Below are positions 41,113 through 50,493 of a DNA stretch of 64,000 bases, one piece after another (the stretch's first letter is position 1; every line of letters begins with the position of its first letter). The notes beneath the pieces are model-generated. The model did no database searches. It was not told where the DNA came from and worked only from the letters and a program-made list of their open reading frames with translations. Origin of the DNA: JAKLKS01 sp964370855. GTDB taxonomy: Bacteria; Planctomycetota; JAJSAM01; JAKLKS01. The stretch lies in contig CAYJMF010000004.1 in the NCBI GenBank assembly GCA_964370855.1, forward strand, positions 1 through 64,000. Reading direction: 5' to 3'. The position numbers and the translations under genes are program-made.

Positions 41113-42104
41113 AGGTCCTGATCCCGCTGGCCGCCGTCGCCGCGCTCTTCCTCCTTGCGTTCCTCGGGGCGGGTGCCGGGGCGGAGCGGGTCCTCGGCGT
41201 CGCGGTCCCGTACGCCGCCCTGGGGATCCTCGTCGCCGGCCTCGTCCACCGGATCCTCGGGTGGGCGATGGTCCCCGTCCCGTTCCGCATCCCCACGACG
41301 AGCGGGCAGCAGAGGTCCCTCCCGTGGATCCGGAACGCACCGCTGGACAATCCCCACACGCGGGCCGGGGTGGTCGGGAGGATGGCGCTGGAGGTCCTCT
41401 GCTTCCGGTCCCTCCTCCTCAACACCAGGACGGAGATGACCCGGGACGGGAGGCTCGTCTACGGGACCAGCCTCGGCCTGTGGGCGGGGGCCCTCGCGAT
41501 GCACTGGGCGCTGCTGGTCGTCCTCTTCAGGCACCTCCGCTTCGCGTTCCGCTCCGTTCCCGCTCCCGTGGCCTTCGTGGAGGGGGCGGATTCGTTCCTC
41601 GCGCCGGGGATGCCGGCGGTCTACCTGTCCGGCGCGCTCCTCGTCGCCGGCCTCCTGTACCTGCTGGCGCGGAGGGTCGCCTCCCCCCAGGTGCGCTACA
41701 TCTCCCTCGCGGCGGACTACTTCCCCCTGTTCCTGCTCCTCGGGATCGGCGTGAGCGGCATCTGGATGCGGCATCTCTCCAGGACCGACGTCGCGGGGAT
41801 CAAGGAGCTGGCGGTGGGGCTGGCGACCTTCTCCCCCGTGGTGCCCGGGGGGCTGTCTCCGCTCTTCTTCGGCCACCTGTTCCTCGTCTCCGTCCTCCTG
41901 GCGAGTCTCCCGTTCAGCAAGCTGCTCCACGCCCCCGGGGTGTTCTTCAGCCCGACCCGGAACATGGCGAACACGAACCGGGAGGTCCGGCACGTCAACC
42001 CGTGGGACTACCCGGTGAAGGTGCACACCTACGACGAGTACGAGGACGAGTTGAGGGAGAAGATGATCTCCGCGGGACTCCCGGTGGAGAGGGAACGCCC
42101 ATGA
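41109..42104 (+). CDS. dsrM: DsrM, heme b membrane subunit of DsrMKJOP
   Basis: This 331-residue protein has about five to six membrane helices and is related to NarI/cytochrome b. It takes electrons from menaquinol and passes them to DsrK. Conserved histidines lie in MHWALLVVLFRHLRF and in FGHLFLVSVLLASLPFSKLLHAPGVFFSPTRNMANTNREVRHVNPWD. The N-terminal membrane pair is followed by IPTTSGQQRSLPWIRNAPLDNPH, characteristic of DsrM. It overlaps the RsbRD gene upstream and dsrK downstream. Confidence 0.94.
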   Translation: MKVLIPLAAVAALFLLAFLGAGAGAERVLGVAVPYAALGILVAGLVHRILGWAMVPVPFRIPTTSGQQRSLPWIRNAPLDNPHTRAGVVGRMALEVLCFRSLLLNTRTEMTRDGRLVYGTSLGLWAGALAMHWALLVVLFRHLRFAFRSVPAPVAFVEGADSFLAPGMPAVYLSGALLVAGLLYLLARRVASPQVRYISLAADYFPLFLLLGIGVSGIWMRHLSRTDVAGIKELAVGLATFSPVVPGGLSPLFFGHLFLVSVLLASLPFSKLLHAPGVFFSPTRNMANTNREVRHVNPWDYPVKVHTYDEYEDELREKMISAGLPVERERP

Positions 42105-43726
42105 CCCGCCCCGACGAGCCGGGCCACTACAGGCGGGACGAGCTCCTGGGGGTCGACTGGCTCCCCCCCGGCACCCCCTGGATGCGCACGCCCGTGGACC
42201 TCCGTCCCGGCACCTTCATCTACCCCGGGAAGCCGAAGCACCTCGAGACCCTGGGTCTGCCCCATCCGAGGGAGTGGGCCGTCACGGACAGGGACTGGAA
42301 GCTCCCGGAGGGATGGAGGGAGACCGTCCTCGGAGGGATGGCGGAGCGCCTGTCGCGCTACCGCAGCTTCAAGGTGTTCATGGACACCTGCGTCCGGTGC
42401 GGGGCGTGCGCCGACAAGTGCCACTTCTTCATCGGGAGCGGAGACCCGAAGAACATGCCGGTCCTGCGGGCCGAGCTCCTGCGGGCCGTCTACCGCGGGA
42501 ACTTCACGGCCCTCGGGCGGGTCCTCGGCGAGCTCGCGGGAGGCCGGGAGCTGACCGAGGACGTCATCAAGGAGTGGTTCTACTACTTCTTCCAGTGCAC
42601 GGAGTGCCGCCGCTGCTCGGTCTTCTGCCCCTACGGGATCGACACCGCCGAGATCACCATGATGGGCCGGGAGCTGCTGGGGCTCCTCGGGCTCTACGTC
42701 AACTGGGTCATCGAGCCCGTGGCCAACTGCTTCCGCTTCGGGAACCACCTCGGCATCCAGCCCCACGGCATGGTGGACACGCTGGAGTTCATGGTGGACG
42801 ACATCGAGGAGGCCACAGGGATCCGCGTGGACCTCCCCATCAACAAGAAGGGCGCGGAGATCCTCTTCGTCACCCCGTCGGGGGACTTCGTCGCCGATCC
42901 CGGCGTCTACACGTGCATGGCCTACATGCTCCTCTTCCACGAGCTGGGCATCGACTACACGTGGAGCACCTACGCGTCCGACGGCGGGAACTTCGGCCTC
43001 TTCACCTCCCACGAGGCGATGAAGCGCCTCAACGCCAAGATCTACGCCGAGGCCAGGCGCCTCGGGGTGAAGTGGATCCTCGGCGGGGAGTGCGGGCACA
43101 TGTGGCGCGTGCTGCACCAGTACATGGACACCATGAACGGGCCCGCGGACTTCCTCGAGGTGCCGAGGTCCCCGGTCACGGGCACCGTCTTCGAGCACGC
43201 CCGCTCCACGAAGATGATCCACATCATGGAGTTCCTGGCCGACGTGATCCGCAACGGGAAGCTGAAGCTGGATCCGTCCCGGAACGACCACATCAGGGTC
43301 ACCTTCCACGACTCCTGCAACCCGGCGCGGTCCATGGGGATCCTCGAGGAGCCGCGCTACGTCCTGCGGAACGTCTGCAACCACTTCTTCGAGATGCCCG
43401 AGAACACGATCCGGGAGAAGACCTTCTGCTGCGGCGGGGGGGCGGGCCTGGGCACCGACGAGAACATGGAGATGCGCCTGCGGGGGGGGATGCCGAGGGG
43501 CAGCGCCGTGCGCCACGTCAGGGACCTCCACGGGGTGAACTTCCTCGCCGCGATGTGCGCCATCGACCGGGCCACCCTCGTCACCGTCTGCGACTACTGG
43601 GCCCCCGGGGTCAAGGTGACGGGAATCAGCGAGCTGGTCGCCAACGCCGCGGTGTTCCGCGGGGAGAAGGAGCGGACCCACAACCTGCGCCTCGAGCCCG
43701 TCCCCGGAGCGGCCCTCCATGCGTGA
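42101..43726 (+). CDS. dsrK: DsrK, HdrD-like catalytic subunit
   Basis: This 541-residue cytoplasmic iron-sulfur protein of the DsrMKJOP complex is thought to reduce DsrC trisulfide or disulfide. It has CVRCGACADKCHFFIG and CTECRRCSVFCPYG ferredoxin motifs (about 97-185). The catalytic CCG-domain-like regions are represented by HDSCNPARSMGILEEPRYVLRN and TFCCGGGAGLG (about 445). The length and the order of clusters match DsrK. It overlaps dsrM by four bases and dsrJ by eight bases. Confidence 0.96.
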   Translation: MTRPDEPGHYRRDELLGVDWLPPGTPWMRTPVDLRPGTFIYPGKPKHLETLGLPHPREWAVTDRDWKLPEGWRETVLGGMAERLSRYRSFKVFMDTCVRCGACADKCHFFIGSGDPKNMPVLRAELLRAVYRGNFTALGRVLGELAGGRELTEDVIKEWFYYFFQCTECRRCSVFCPYGIDTAEITMMGRELLGLLGLYVNWVIEPVANCFRFGNHLGIQPHGMVDTLEFMVDDIEEATGIRVDLPINKKGAEILFVTPSGDFVADPGVYTCMAYMLLFHELGIDYTWSTYASDGGNFGLFTSHEAMKRLNAKIYAEARRLGVKWILGGECGHMWRVLHQYMDTMNGPADFLEVPRSPVTGTVFEHARSTKMIHIMEFLADVIRNGKLKLDPSRNDHIRVTFHDSCNPARSMGILEEPRYVLRNVCNHFFEMPENTIREKTFCCGGGAGLGTDENMEMRLRGGMPRGSAVRHVRDLHGVNFLAAMCAIDRATLVTVCDYWAPGVKVTGISELVANAAVFRGEKERTHNLRLEPVPGAALHA

Positions 43727-44093
43727 CCGGCGGTGGATCGGACCGGGAGCCGGGCTCCTCGGCGCCGCCGTCGTGTTCGGCGCATGGTACGGGGTCGCCG
43801 CCGGGGACGGCCCCCCCCGGCCGCGGCCGGAGCTCCCGCGCGACGGCTCCCGCTGCGTCGAGCCCGCAGCCTGGATGAGGGCGAACCACCCGGCGCTGCT
43901 CGACCGCTGGCGCAACGAGGTCGTCCGGGAGGGCCGGAGGGAGTACAGGTCCTCGACGGGCGGGACCCACGTCATGAGCCTCACGGGGACGTGCCTCCGG
44001 TGCCACGGGGGAAGGGCGGCCTTCTGCAACCGCTGCCACGACTACGCCGGCGTCAACGAGACCTGCTGGGAGTGCCATGTCGGACCCGTGTAG
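43719..44093 (+). CDS. dsrJ: DsrJ, triheme cytochrome c
   Basis: This 124-residue membrane-anchored periplasmic cytochrome has an N-terminal anchor (about 7-27) and three heme-c motifs: CLRCH (92-96), CNRCH (103-107) and CWECH (116-120). Cys46 (RCVEPA) is at the position reported as an unusual distal Cys ligand of one heme in other DsrJ proteins. It exchanges electrons with DsrO on the periplasmic face. It overlaps dsrK and dsrO. The sequence is typical and complete. Confidence 0.95.
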   Translation: MRDRRWIGPGAGLLGAAVVFGAWYGVAAGDGPPRPRPELPRDGSRCVEPAAWMRANHPALLDRWRNEVVREGRREYRSSTGGTHVMSLTGTCLRCHGGRAAFCNRCHDYAGVNETCWECHVGPV

Positions 44094-44904
44094 GACCGCG
44101 GGGCCGGACGGGAGCCGACGCCGCTTCCTCAAGGAGGCGGCGGGGACGGTGCTGGGCCTCGGATGGGGCCTGCCCCTGCTGGCCGCCGGCTGCGGGACCC
44201 CTCCGGAAGGGGCGGAGGGCGGAGCGCCGTCCCGGCAGTGGGCCATGATCGTGGACGTCGAGAAGTGCCGGAGCGAAGCGGTGCGGCGCGCCTGCATCGA
44301 TGCCTGCGACAGGGAGCACAACGTTCCGCGCATCCCGGATCCCGAGGAGCAGGTCAAGTGGATCTGGGAGGCGGAGCACGCGAAGGTGTTCCCCGAGCTC
44401 GTCCATCGGAACACCCCCGGGGAGTCCCGGCGTGCGCCGGTCCTGGTGCTGTGCAACCACTGCACGAACCCGCCCTGCACCGCGGTCTGCCCGACGGGGG
44501 CGACCTGGAAGCGCGACACCGACGGGATCGTGATGATGGACATGCACCGGTGCATCGGGTGCCGGTACTGCATGGCGGCCTGCCCCTACGGGGCGCGCAG
44601 CTTCAACTGGCGGGACCCCCGGCCGCACGTCCCGACGGGCGTGGACGGCCAGCCCGCCTCGTCCTACCCCACCCGTACCCGCGGGGTGGTGGAGAAGTGC
44701 AATTTCTGCGTGGAGCGGATCGCGGAGGGCAGGCGCCCCGCGTGCGTGGAGGCCGCCGACTCCGTCGAGGGCGGCAGGGGGGCGCTGGTCTTCGGGGACA
44801 CGGGCGATCCGGACTCCGAGGCGAGCCGTCTCCTGGCCGGAAGGAGGACCGTCGTCCGGAGGAGCCAGCTGGGGACGGGGCCCAATACGTACTACGTCGT
44901 CTGA
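44077..44904 (+). CDS. dsrO: DsrO, periplasmic iron-sulfur protein
   Basis: This 275-residue protein has a Tat signal (RRRFLK at 14-19, then a hydrophobic stretch ending GCGT). It carries up to four [4Fe-4S] clusters: CRSEAVRRACIDACDREHNVP, CNHCTNPPCTAVCPTGATW, CIGCRYCMAACPYGAR and a further NFCVERIAEGRRPACVEA. It transfers electrons between DsrJ and DsrP. It starts at ATG 44077 inside dsrJ (17-base overlap) and is 41 bases from dsrP. Confidence 0.95.
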   Translation: MSDPCRTAGPDGSRRRFLKEAAGTVLGLGWGLPLLAAGCGTPPEGAEGGAPSRQWAMIVDVEKCRSEAVRRACIDACDREHNVPRIPDPEEQVKWIWEAEHAKVFPELVHRNTPGESRRAPVLVLCNHCTNPPCTAVCPTGATWKRDTDGIVMMDMHRCIGCRYCMAACPYGARSFNWRDPRPHVPTGVDGQPASSYPTRTRGVVEKCNFCVERIAEGRRPACVEAADSVEGGRGALVFGDTGDPDSEASRLLAGRRTVVRRSQLGTGPNTYYVV

Positions 44905-44945
44905 GCCGAACCCGGCCGGCGCCGGGGTGAATTCGAGGGAGCAGG

Positions 44946-46130
44946 ATGCTCGAGTCCGCGTTCCGTGGCGGGAGGCGGTACTGGACGCTCCTCGGCTGCT
45001 GGGGGGCGCTGGTCCTGATCGGCCTCGCCGCCTACGCCCGGCAGCTCGACCAGGGCCTCGCCGTGACCGGGCTGAGCCGGGAGGTGACCTGGGGGCTCTA
45101 CGTCGCCCAGTTCACCTTCCTCGTGGGCGTCGCGGCCTCCGCGGTCATGGTCGTCCTGCCGTACTACCTCCACGACTACAGGGCCTTCGGGAAGATGGTC
45201 ATCGTCGGCGAGTGCCTGGCCGTCTCCGCCGTCCTCATGTGCATGACCTTCATCTTCGTGGACATGGGGCGTCCCGACCGGGTGCTGAACGTGCTCCTGC
45301 ACCCGAGCCCGCGCTCCCCCATGTTCTGGGACATGCTCGCGCTGGCCGGGTACCTCGGCCTCAACCTCGTGATCGGGGCCGTGACCCTCGACGCGGAGAG
45401 GAAGGGCGCCCCTCCCCCGGGATGGGTGAAGCCGCTGATCTACCTCTCGATCCCGTGGGCCGTCGCGATCCACACCGTCACGGCGTTCCTCTACTCGGGC
45501 CTGGAGGCCCGGCCGTTCTGGATGACGGCGGTCCTCGCCCCGCGGTTCCTCGCCTCGGCCTTCGCCTCGGGCCCCAGCCTCCTGATCCTCGTGGCGCTGG
45601 TCCTCAGGCGCTTCGCCGGGTTCGACGCCGGGCGGGAGGCGATCCGGAGGCTGGCCGTGATCGTCGCCTACGCCGCCGCGATCAACATCTTCCTCGTGCT
45701 GGTCGAGCTCTTCACCGCCCTCTACTCCGGGATCCCCGAGCACGCGGAGACGTTCCGCTACATGTTCGCCGGCCTGGAGGGGCACCGGGGGCTCGTCCCC
45801 TTCATGTGGACCGGGGCGATCCTCTCGGCCGTCTGCGCGGTCGCCCTGCTGTTCCCCCGGGTGCGCGAACGGGACGGGCTCCTGGCCGCCGCGGCCGCGG
45901 GGGTGATCGTCGCCGTCTGGATCGAGAAGGGGATCGGGCTGATCGTGGCCGGTTTCGTGCCGTCACCCCTCGGCGAAGTCGTCCCCTACTCCCCGACCCT
46001 CACGGAATTCGCCGTCACCGCGGGGGTCTACGGGACGGGGCTGCTGCTCCTCACGCTGCTGAGCCGGATCGTGGTGGTGGTGCGGACGGGCCCGGGGGAA
46101 GCCTGGGAAGAGGCCGGGGGAACCCGGTGA
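44946..46130 (+). CDS. dsrP: DsrP, NrfD-type membrane subunit
   Basis: This 394-residue protein of the NrfD/PsrC family has about ten membrane helices and acts as the quinone-reactive subunit on the periplasmic branch of DsrMKJOP. N-terminal segments include WGLYVAQFTFLVGVAASAVMVVLPYYLHDYRAFGK. Conserved HTVTAFLYSGLEARPFW and IEKGIGLIVAGFVPSPLG segments follow. It is followed by dsrA after 32 bases. Confidence 0.94.
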   Translation: MLESAFRGGRRYWTLLGCWGALVLIGLAAYARQLDQGLAVTGLSREVTWGLYVAQFTFLVGVAASAVMVVLPYYLHDYRAFGKMVIVGECLAVSAVLMCMTFIFVDMGRPDRVLNVLLHPSPRSPMFWDMLALAGYLGLNLVIGAVTLDAERKGAPPPGWVKPLIYLSIPWAVAIHTVTAFLYSGLEARPFWMTAVLAPRFLASAFASGPSLLILVALVLRRFAGFDAGREAIRRLAVIVAYAAAINIFLVLVELFTALYSGIPEHAETFRYMFAGLEGHRGLVPFMWTGAILSAVCAVALLFPRVRERDGLLAAAAAGVIVAVWIEKGIGLIVAGFVPSPLGEVVPYSPTLTEFAVTAGVYGTGLLLLTLLSRIVVVVRTGPGEAWEEAGGTR

Positions 46131-46162
46131 ACGGAAAGGAAACGGTTCGAAAGGAGGCTTAC

Positions 46163-47392
46163 ATGGCGGACGCGAAGGGGAAGGGGACACCCCTCCTCGA
46201 CGAGCTGGAGAAGGGACCCTGGCCGAGCTTCGTCACGCAGATCAGGAAGATGTCGGAGACGAAGGAGGAATGCGGGCAGCTCCTCGATCTCCTGGAGCGC
46301 TCCTACGGGGAGAGGGTCGGGCACTGGAAGCACGGGGGAATCGTCGGCGTCATGGGCTACGGCGGCGGCGTCATCGGCCGGTACAACGACCTGCCCGCGG
46401 ACTACCCGAAGATCGCCCACTTCCACACCATCCGCGTGAACCAGCCGTCGGGATGGTTCTACACGGCGGAGGCTCTCCGGAAGATCTGCGACATCTGGGA
46501 GCGGCACGGCTCCGGACTCACGAACATGCACGGCTCCACGGGCGACATCATCCTGCTCGGGACGAGGACCGAGGAGCTGGAGCCCATCTTCAAGGAGCTC
46601 ACCGACGCCGGTTTCGATCTCGGCGGATCCGGCTCCGACCTCAGGACCCCGAGCTGCTGCGTGGGCCCCGGGCGGTGCGAGTGGGCCTGCTACGACACCC
46701 TGGACCTGACCAACGACCTCACCCACCACTTCCAGGACGAGCTCCACCGGCCCGCGTTCCCGTACAAGTTCAAGATCAAGTGCGCGGGCTGCCCCAACGA
46801 CTGCGTCGCCTCCATCGCCCGGGCCGACATGTCCATCATCGGCACGTGGCGCGACTCCATCAAGATCGACCAGGCGGAGGTGCAGGCGGCCGCGGCGAAG
46901 GGCCTGGACGTGCAGAAGGACGTCTGCGACCGCTGCCCGACCCGGTGCATGGCGTGGGACGGGAAGTCGCTCCGGATCGACGACGCCAACTGCGTGAAGT
47001 GCATGCACTGCATCAACGCCATGCCGAAGGCGCTCGCCCCCGGGGACGATCGGGGGGCGATGATCCTCCTCGGCGCCAAGGCTCCCATCGTGCAGGGGGC
47101 GCAGCTCTCCTCCGTGCTTGTCCCCTTCGTGAAGTTCGAGCCCCCCTACGACGAGCTGAAGGACCTCATCGAGCGCATCTGGGAGTTCTGGGGGGAGCAC
47201 GGCAAGAACCGCGAGCGCGTGGGGGAACTCATGCAGCGCGTGGGACTGGGCAACTTCATCGAGGCCATCGGGCTCGAGCCGCGCCCCGAGATGGTCGCGT
47301 ACCCGAGGGACAACCCCTACGTCTTCTACGAGGAGTTCTTCGAGGAGGACGACGGGGACGAGGACGCCGGGAAGGAAGGGGAAGGGAAATGA
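46163..47392 (+). CDS. dsrA: dissimilatory sulfite reductase alpha subunit
   Basis: This 409-residue subunit has the siroheme-[4Fe-4S] ligand cysteines in CCVGPGRCEWACYD and CAGCPNDCVASI, and an inserted ferredoxin-like domain CDRCPTRC and CVKCMHCIN. Together with DsrB it reduces sulfite, with sulfur delivered to DsrC. The ATG at 46163 has AAAGGAGG upstream and is preferred over GTG 46127. It overlaps dsrB by four bases. The C-terminal tail is acidic (EEFFEEDDGDEDAGKEGEGK). Confidence 0.97.
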   Translation: MADAKGKGTPLLDELEKGPWPSFVTQIRKMSETKEECGQLLDLLERSYGERVGHWKHGGIVGVMGYGGGVIGRYNDLPADYPKIAHFHTIRVNQPSGWFYTAEALRKICDIWERHGSGLTNMHGSTGDIILLGTRTEELEPIFKELTDAGFDLGGSGSDLRTPSCCVGPGRCEWACYDTLDLTNDLTHHFQDELHRPAFPYKFKIKCAGCPNDCVASIARADMSIIGTWRDSIKIDQAEVQAAAAKGLDVQKDVCDRCPTRCMAWDGKSLRIDDANCVKCMHCINAMPKALAPGDDRGAMILLGAKAPIVQGAQLSSVLVPFVKFEPPYDELKDLIERIWEFWGEHGKNRERVGELMQRVGLGNFIEAIGLEPRPEMVAYPRDNPYVFYEEFFEEDDGDEDAGKEGEGK

Positions 47393-48471
47393 GCACCGCC
47401 ACCAAGCGCACCACGGACATCGGGCCGCCCGACTTCAGGAAGTTCCTGCCGCCGATCGTCAAGGCGAACTACGGGAAGTGGAAGTACCACGAGATCCTCA
47501 AGCCCGGGGTGATGGTCCACGTCGGCCCCACCGGCGATCGGCTCTACACGGTCAGGGCGGCCTCGTCCCGGCTCCTCGGCATCTCCCGGATCCGCGACTT
47601 CGCGGACCTCGCCGAGAAGCACTGCGACGGCTACCTGCGGTTCACGAGCCGCAACAACGTCGAGTTCCTCCTGACGGAGGAGAGGAACATCGATCCGCTC
47701 ATCGCCGACCTGCGGGCCATCGGCCACCCGGTGGGGGGGATCGGGAACGCCATCTCGAACATCGTGCACACCCAGGGCTGGGTCCACTGCCACTCGGCGG
47801 CGACGGACGCCTCCGGGGTCGTGAAGTGCGTGATGGACGACCTGTGCGGGTACTTCACCGGGCGGACGCTCCCCGGGAAGCTCCGCATCGCGCTCGCGTG
47901 CTGCCTCAACATGTGCGGGGCCGTCCACTGCTCCGACATCGCCATCCTCGGGATCCACAGGCGGCCTCCCAGGGTCCAGAAGGGGCTGGGCAAGACGTGC
48001 GAGGTGCCCAACGTCGTCGCCTCCTGCCCGACCGGGGCCATCCGGCCGGCGTCGGTCGACGGCCAGCCGTCGGTCGAGATCGACGAGGAGAACTGCATGT
48101 ACTGCGCCAACTGCTTCTCCGTCTGCCCGGCGCTCCCGATGGCCGATGCCATGAACGACGGCATCTCGATCTGGGTCGGCGGGAAGGTCTCCAACGCGCG
48201 TTCGGAGCCGGCGTTCTCCAAGCTGGCCATCCCCTTCATCCCCAACAACCCCCCGCGGTGGCCCGAGGTGACGTCCGCCGTCCGCAACATCGTGGAGGTC
48301 TGGGCGAAGGACGCGCGCAGGTACGAGCGCATGGGGGAGTTCATCCAGCGCATCGGGTGGCCCCGGTTCTTCGAACTGACGGGAATCGAGTTCACCAAGC
48401 AGCACATCGACGACTTCAGGTACGCGGGCCTCAGCTTCAAGCGGTCCGCGCAGGTCCGGCAGAAGGCGTAG
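47389..48471 (+). CDS. dsrB: dissimilatory sulfite reductase beta subunit
   Basis: This 360-residue subunit carries the coupled siroheme/cluster cysteines in ACCLNMCGAVHCSDIA and further CEVPNVVASCPTGAI. The ferredoxin domain is CMYCANCFSVCPALPMAD. The early RFTSRNNVEFL and VGGIGNAISNIVHTQGWVHCH are typical of DsrB substrate-channel sequence. It overlaps dsrA and is followed by dsrD. Confidence 0.97.
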   Translation: MSTATKRTTDIGPPDFRKFLPPIVKANYGKWKYHEILKPGVMVHVGPTGDRLYTVRAASSRLLGISRIRDFADLAEKHCDGYLRFTSRNNVEFLLTEERNIDPLIADLRAIGHPVGGIGNAISNIVHTQGWVHCHSAATDASGVVKCVMDDLCGYFTGRTLPGKLRIALACCLNMCGAVHCSDIAILGIHRRPPRVQKGLGKTCEVPNVVASCPTGAIRPASVDGQPSVEIDEENCMYCANCFSVCPALPMADAMNDGISIWVGGKVSNARSEPAFSKLAIPFIPNNPPRWPEVTSAVRNIVEVWAKDARRYERMGEFIQRIGWPRFFELTGIEFTKQHIDDFRYAGLSFKRSAQVRQKA

Positions 48472-48481
48472 GAGGCCAGGA

Positions 48482-48742
48482 ATGACTCCCACCGTGGAGG
48501 AGGTCGCGGACGCGATGTACGCCCTGGTGAAGGAGTACCAGGGGAGGAAGAAGTTCAAGGCCCTGGACCTGACCAAGGCCATGGTCCAGAAGTTCGGGGA
48601 GACCGACTGCGACAAGCAGAAGACCAAGGCGGCCATCCGCATCCTCATGGACTCCGGAAGGTGCGTCTACACCTACTTCGGGGGGAGCTTCATCGAGGTC
48701 CCCCACGTGGAGGGCGCGGCGGGCGGTTCGAACAACCCGTGA
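48482..48742 (+). CDS. dsrD: DsrD, sulfite reductase activator
   Basis: This 86-residue winged-helix-type protein with TVEEVADAMYALVKEYQGRKKFKALDLTKAMVQKFGE and a following recognition-like segment TKAAIRILMDSGRCVYTYFGGSFIEV matches DsrD. It increases DsrAB activity in Desulfovibrio and Archaeoglobus and is generally taken as a marker of reductive Dsr metabolism. A short GC hairpin (48751-48774) separates it from dsrL. Confidence 0.93.
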   Translation: MTPTVEEVADAMYALVKEYQGRKKFKALDLTKAMVQKFGETDCDKQKTKAAIRILMDSGRCVYTYFGGSFIEVPHVEGAAGGSNNP

Positions 48743-48750
48743 CTCCGATC

Positions 48751-48774
48751 CCCCGGGGCCGCGAGGCCCCGGGG
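48751..48774 (+). promoter_or_regulatory. GNRA-capped hairpin between dsrD and dsrL
   Basis: CCCCGGGGCC (48751-48760) and GGCCCCGGGG (48765-48774) form a perfect ten-pair stem with a GCGA tetraloop. The lack of a T-tract argues for message processing or stability or partial attenuation rather than full termination, since dsrL continues on the same strand. Confidence 0.55.
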
Positions 48775-48812
48775 ACCACCGGGCGGGATGCACCCAACCC
48801 TGCGAGGCAGCC

Positions 48813-50489
48813 ATGAAGGTCGTGAAGAAGAAGTCCTTCGGTACCCGGAGCTTCTCCGGTGGCGGCGGCGGCCGGGAGCAGTCCCCCCTGCGGCCGAGGC
48901 AGGTCGAGAAGAAGCCCCCGTGCCGGGACACCTGCCCCAGCGGAAACCGGATCCGGGAGTTCCTGACGGTCATCGCGCAGGCGGAACGGCTGCAGAAGCC
49001 CCCGGACGAGGCGTGGCGGGAGGCCTGGGCCATCTACACGGACACGAGCCCCTTCCCCGCGGTCTGCGGCCGGGTCTGCCCGGCGCCCTGCGAGACGCAG
49101 TGCAACCGCAGGGATCTCGACGGGGCCGTCTCCATCAACAAGGTGGAGCGGGCCATCGGGGACTACGGGATCGAGCACCGCCTTCCGCTCCTCAGGCTGA
49201 CGGAGGAGCGGCGGCCCGAGCGCGTCGCCGTCGTCGGCGGCGGGCCGAGCGGCCTCTCCTGCGCCTACCAGCTCGCCCGCAGGGGCTACGGGGTGACGGT
49301 TTTCGAGGCGGCGGAGAAGGCCGGGGGGATGCTCCGGTACGGGATCCCCGGGTACCGCCTCCCCGACGCGATCCTCGATGCCGAGATCGCGAGGATCCTC
49401 GACCTCGGCGTGGAGCTGCGCTGCGGGACGAAGATCGGGACGGGCATCTCCCTCGACGAGCTCGCGAGGACCCATGACGCGGTCTACGTCGCGCTGGGGG
49501 CCCAGCAGGGGATCCGGCTCGGCCTGGAGGGCGAGAACGCCGCCAACGTGTTCTCCGGGGTGGACTTCCTCAACCGGTTCCGCCACGGCGAGCGCCTCGA
49601 CCTCGGCGAGGACGTCGTCGCCATCGTGGTCGGAGGGGGCGACACGGCCATCGACGCGGCCCGCATCTGCCGGCGCCTCCGGGCCAACGTGACCATCCTC
49701 TACCGCCGCACCCTCCAGGAGATGCCCGCCATCAAGGAGGAGGTGGAGGAGGCGATCCGGGAGGGCATCAGGGTGGAGTTCCTCGCCGCTCCCGTCGGCT
49801 TCCGGAGGGAGGGGGACCGCGTGACGGCCCTGAGGGCCGTCCGCATGTCCCTGGGCGAGCCCGACGCCTCGGGCCGCCGCCGCCCCGTCCCCATCGAGGG
49901 TTCGGAATTCGAGATCCCGGCCACCGCCGTCATCTCCGCCGTGAGCCAGGCGCCGGACTTCACCGGCTTCGAGGCCCTCGTCGAGGGGAAGGACTGGGTG
50001 AAGGTGGACGGGGAGGGCGCCACGAAGGCGGGGAAGGTCTGGGCGGGGGGGGACGTGGTCCGGCTCGCCCTCGTCACCGACGCCGTCGGCCAGGGCCGCC
50101 GCGCGGCGGAGGCCATGGACCGGGGCTTCCGGGGCACTCCCGTCGCGGCCGAGGCCGGGCGGGTGATCCGCTCCGGGAGCATGCTCCTCGACCACTATCC
50201 CAGGGCGCCCCGGCAGGAGCCGGCGACCCTGGACCTCGAGAGCCGGATGGACTCCGTCGACAGGGAGGTCAACCTCGGCCTGAGCCGCGCCCAGGCCGTC
50301 GAGGAGTCGCGGCGCTGCATGAGCTGCGGCCGGTGCATGGACTGCGAGAAGTGCTGGATGTACTGCCAGGCGCAGGGGATCGAGAAGCCGGCGACGAAGG
50401 GACAGGTCTACACCATCAAGACCGCCCTCTGCACGGGGTGCAGGAAGTGCGCCGAGATCTGCCCCTGCGGGTTCCTCGAGATGGCGTGA
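48813..50489 (+). CDS. dsrL: DsrL, NAD(P)H-linked sulfite-reductase partner
   Basis: This 558-residue iron-sulfur flavoprotein of the glutamate-synthase-small-subunit type interacts with DsrAB and uses NAD(P)H. Regions in order: a Cys-rich helical domain (CRDTCPSGNRIREF, CGRVCPAPCETQCNRRDLDG), an FAD domain VAVVGGGPSGLSCAYQLARRG, a second dinucleotide domain AIVVGGGDTAIDAARICRRL, and a C-terminal double ferredoxin (CMSCGRCMDCEKCWMYCQAQG and CTGCRKCAEICPCG). It is present together with DsrD, as in certain reducers and disproportionators. The type-1 or type-2 subclass cannot be settled from inspection. Confidence 0.92.
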   Translation: MKVVKKKSFGTRSFSGGGGGREQSPLRPRQVEKKPPCRDTCPSGNRIREFLTVIAQAERLQKPPDEAWREAWAIYTDTSPFPAVCGRVCPAPCETQCNRRDLDGAVSINKVERAIGDYGIEHRLPLLRLTEERRPERVAVVGGGPSGLSCAYQLARRGYGVTVFEAAEKAGGMLRYGIPGYRLPDAILDAEIARILDLGVELRCGTKIGTGISLDELARTHDAVYVALGAQQGIRLGLEGENAANVFSGVDFLNRFRHGERLDLGEDVVAIVVGGGDTAIDAARICRRLRANVTILYRRTLQEMPAIKEEVEEAIREGIRVEFLAAPVGFRREGDRVTALRAVRMSLGEPDASGRRRPVPIEGSEFEIPATAVISAVSQAPDFTGFEALVEGKDWVKVDGEGATKAGKVWAGGDVVRLALVTDAVGQGRRAAEAMDRGFRGTPVAAEAGRVIRSGSMLLDHYPRAPRQEPATLDLESRMDSVDREVNLGLSRAQAVEESRRCMSCGRCMDCEKCWMYCQAQGIEKPATKGQVYTIKTALCTGCRKCAEICPCGFLEMA

Positions 50490-50493
50490 GCCC

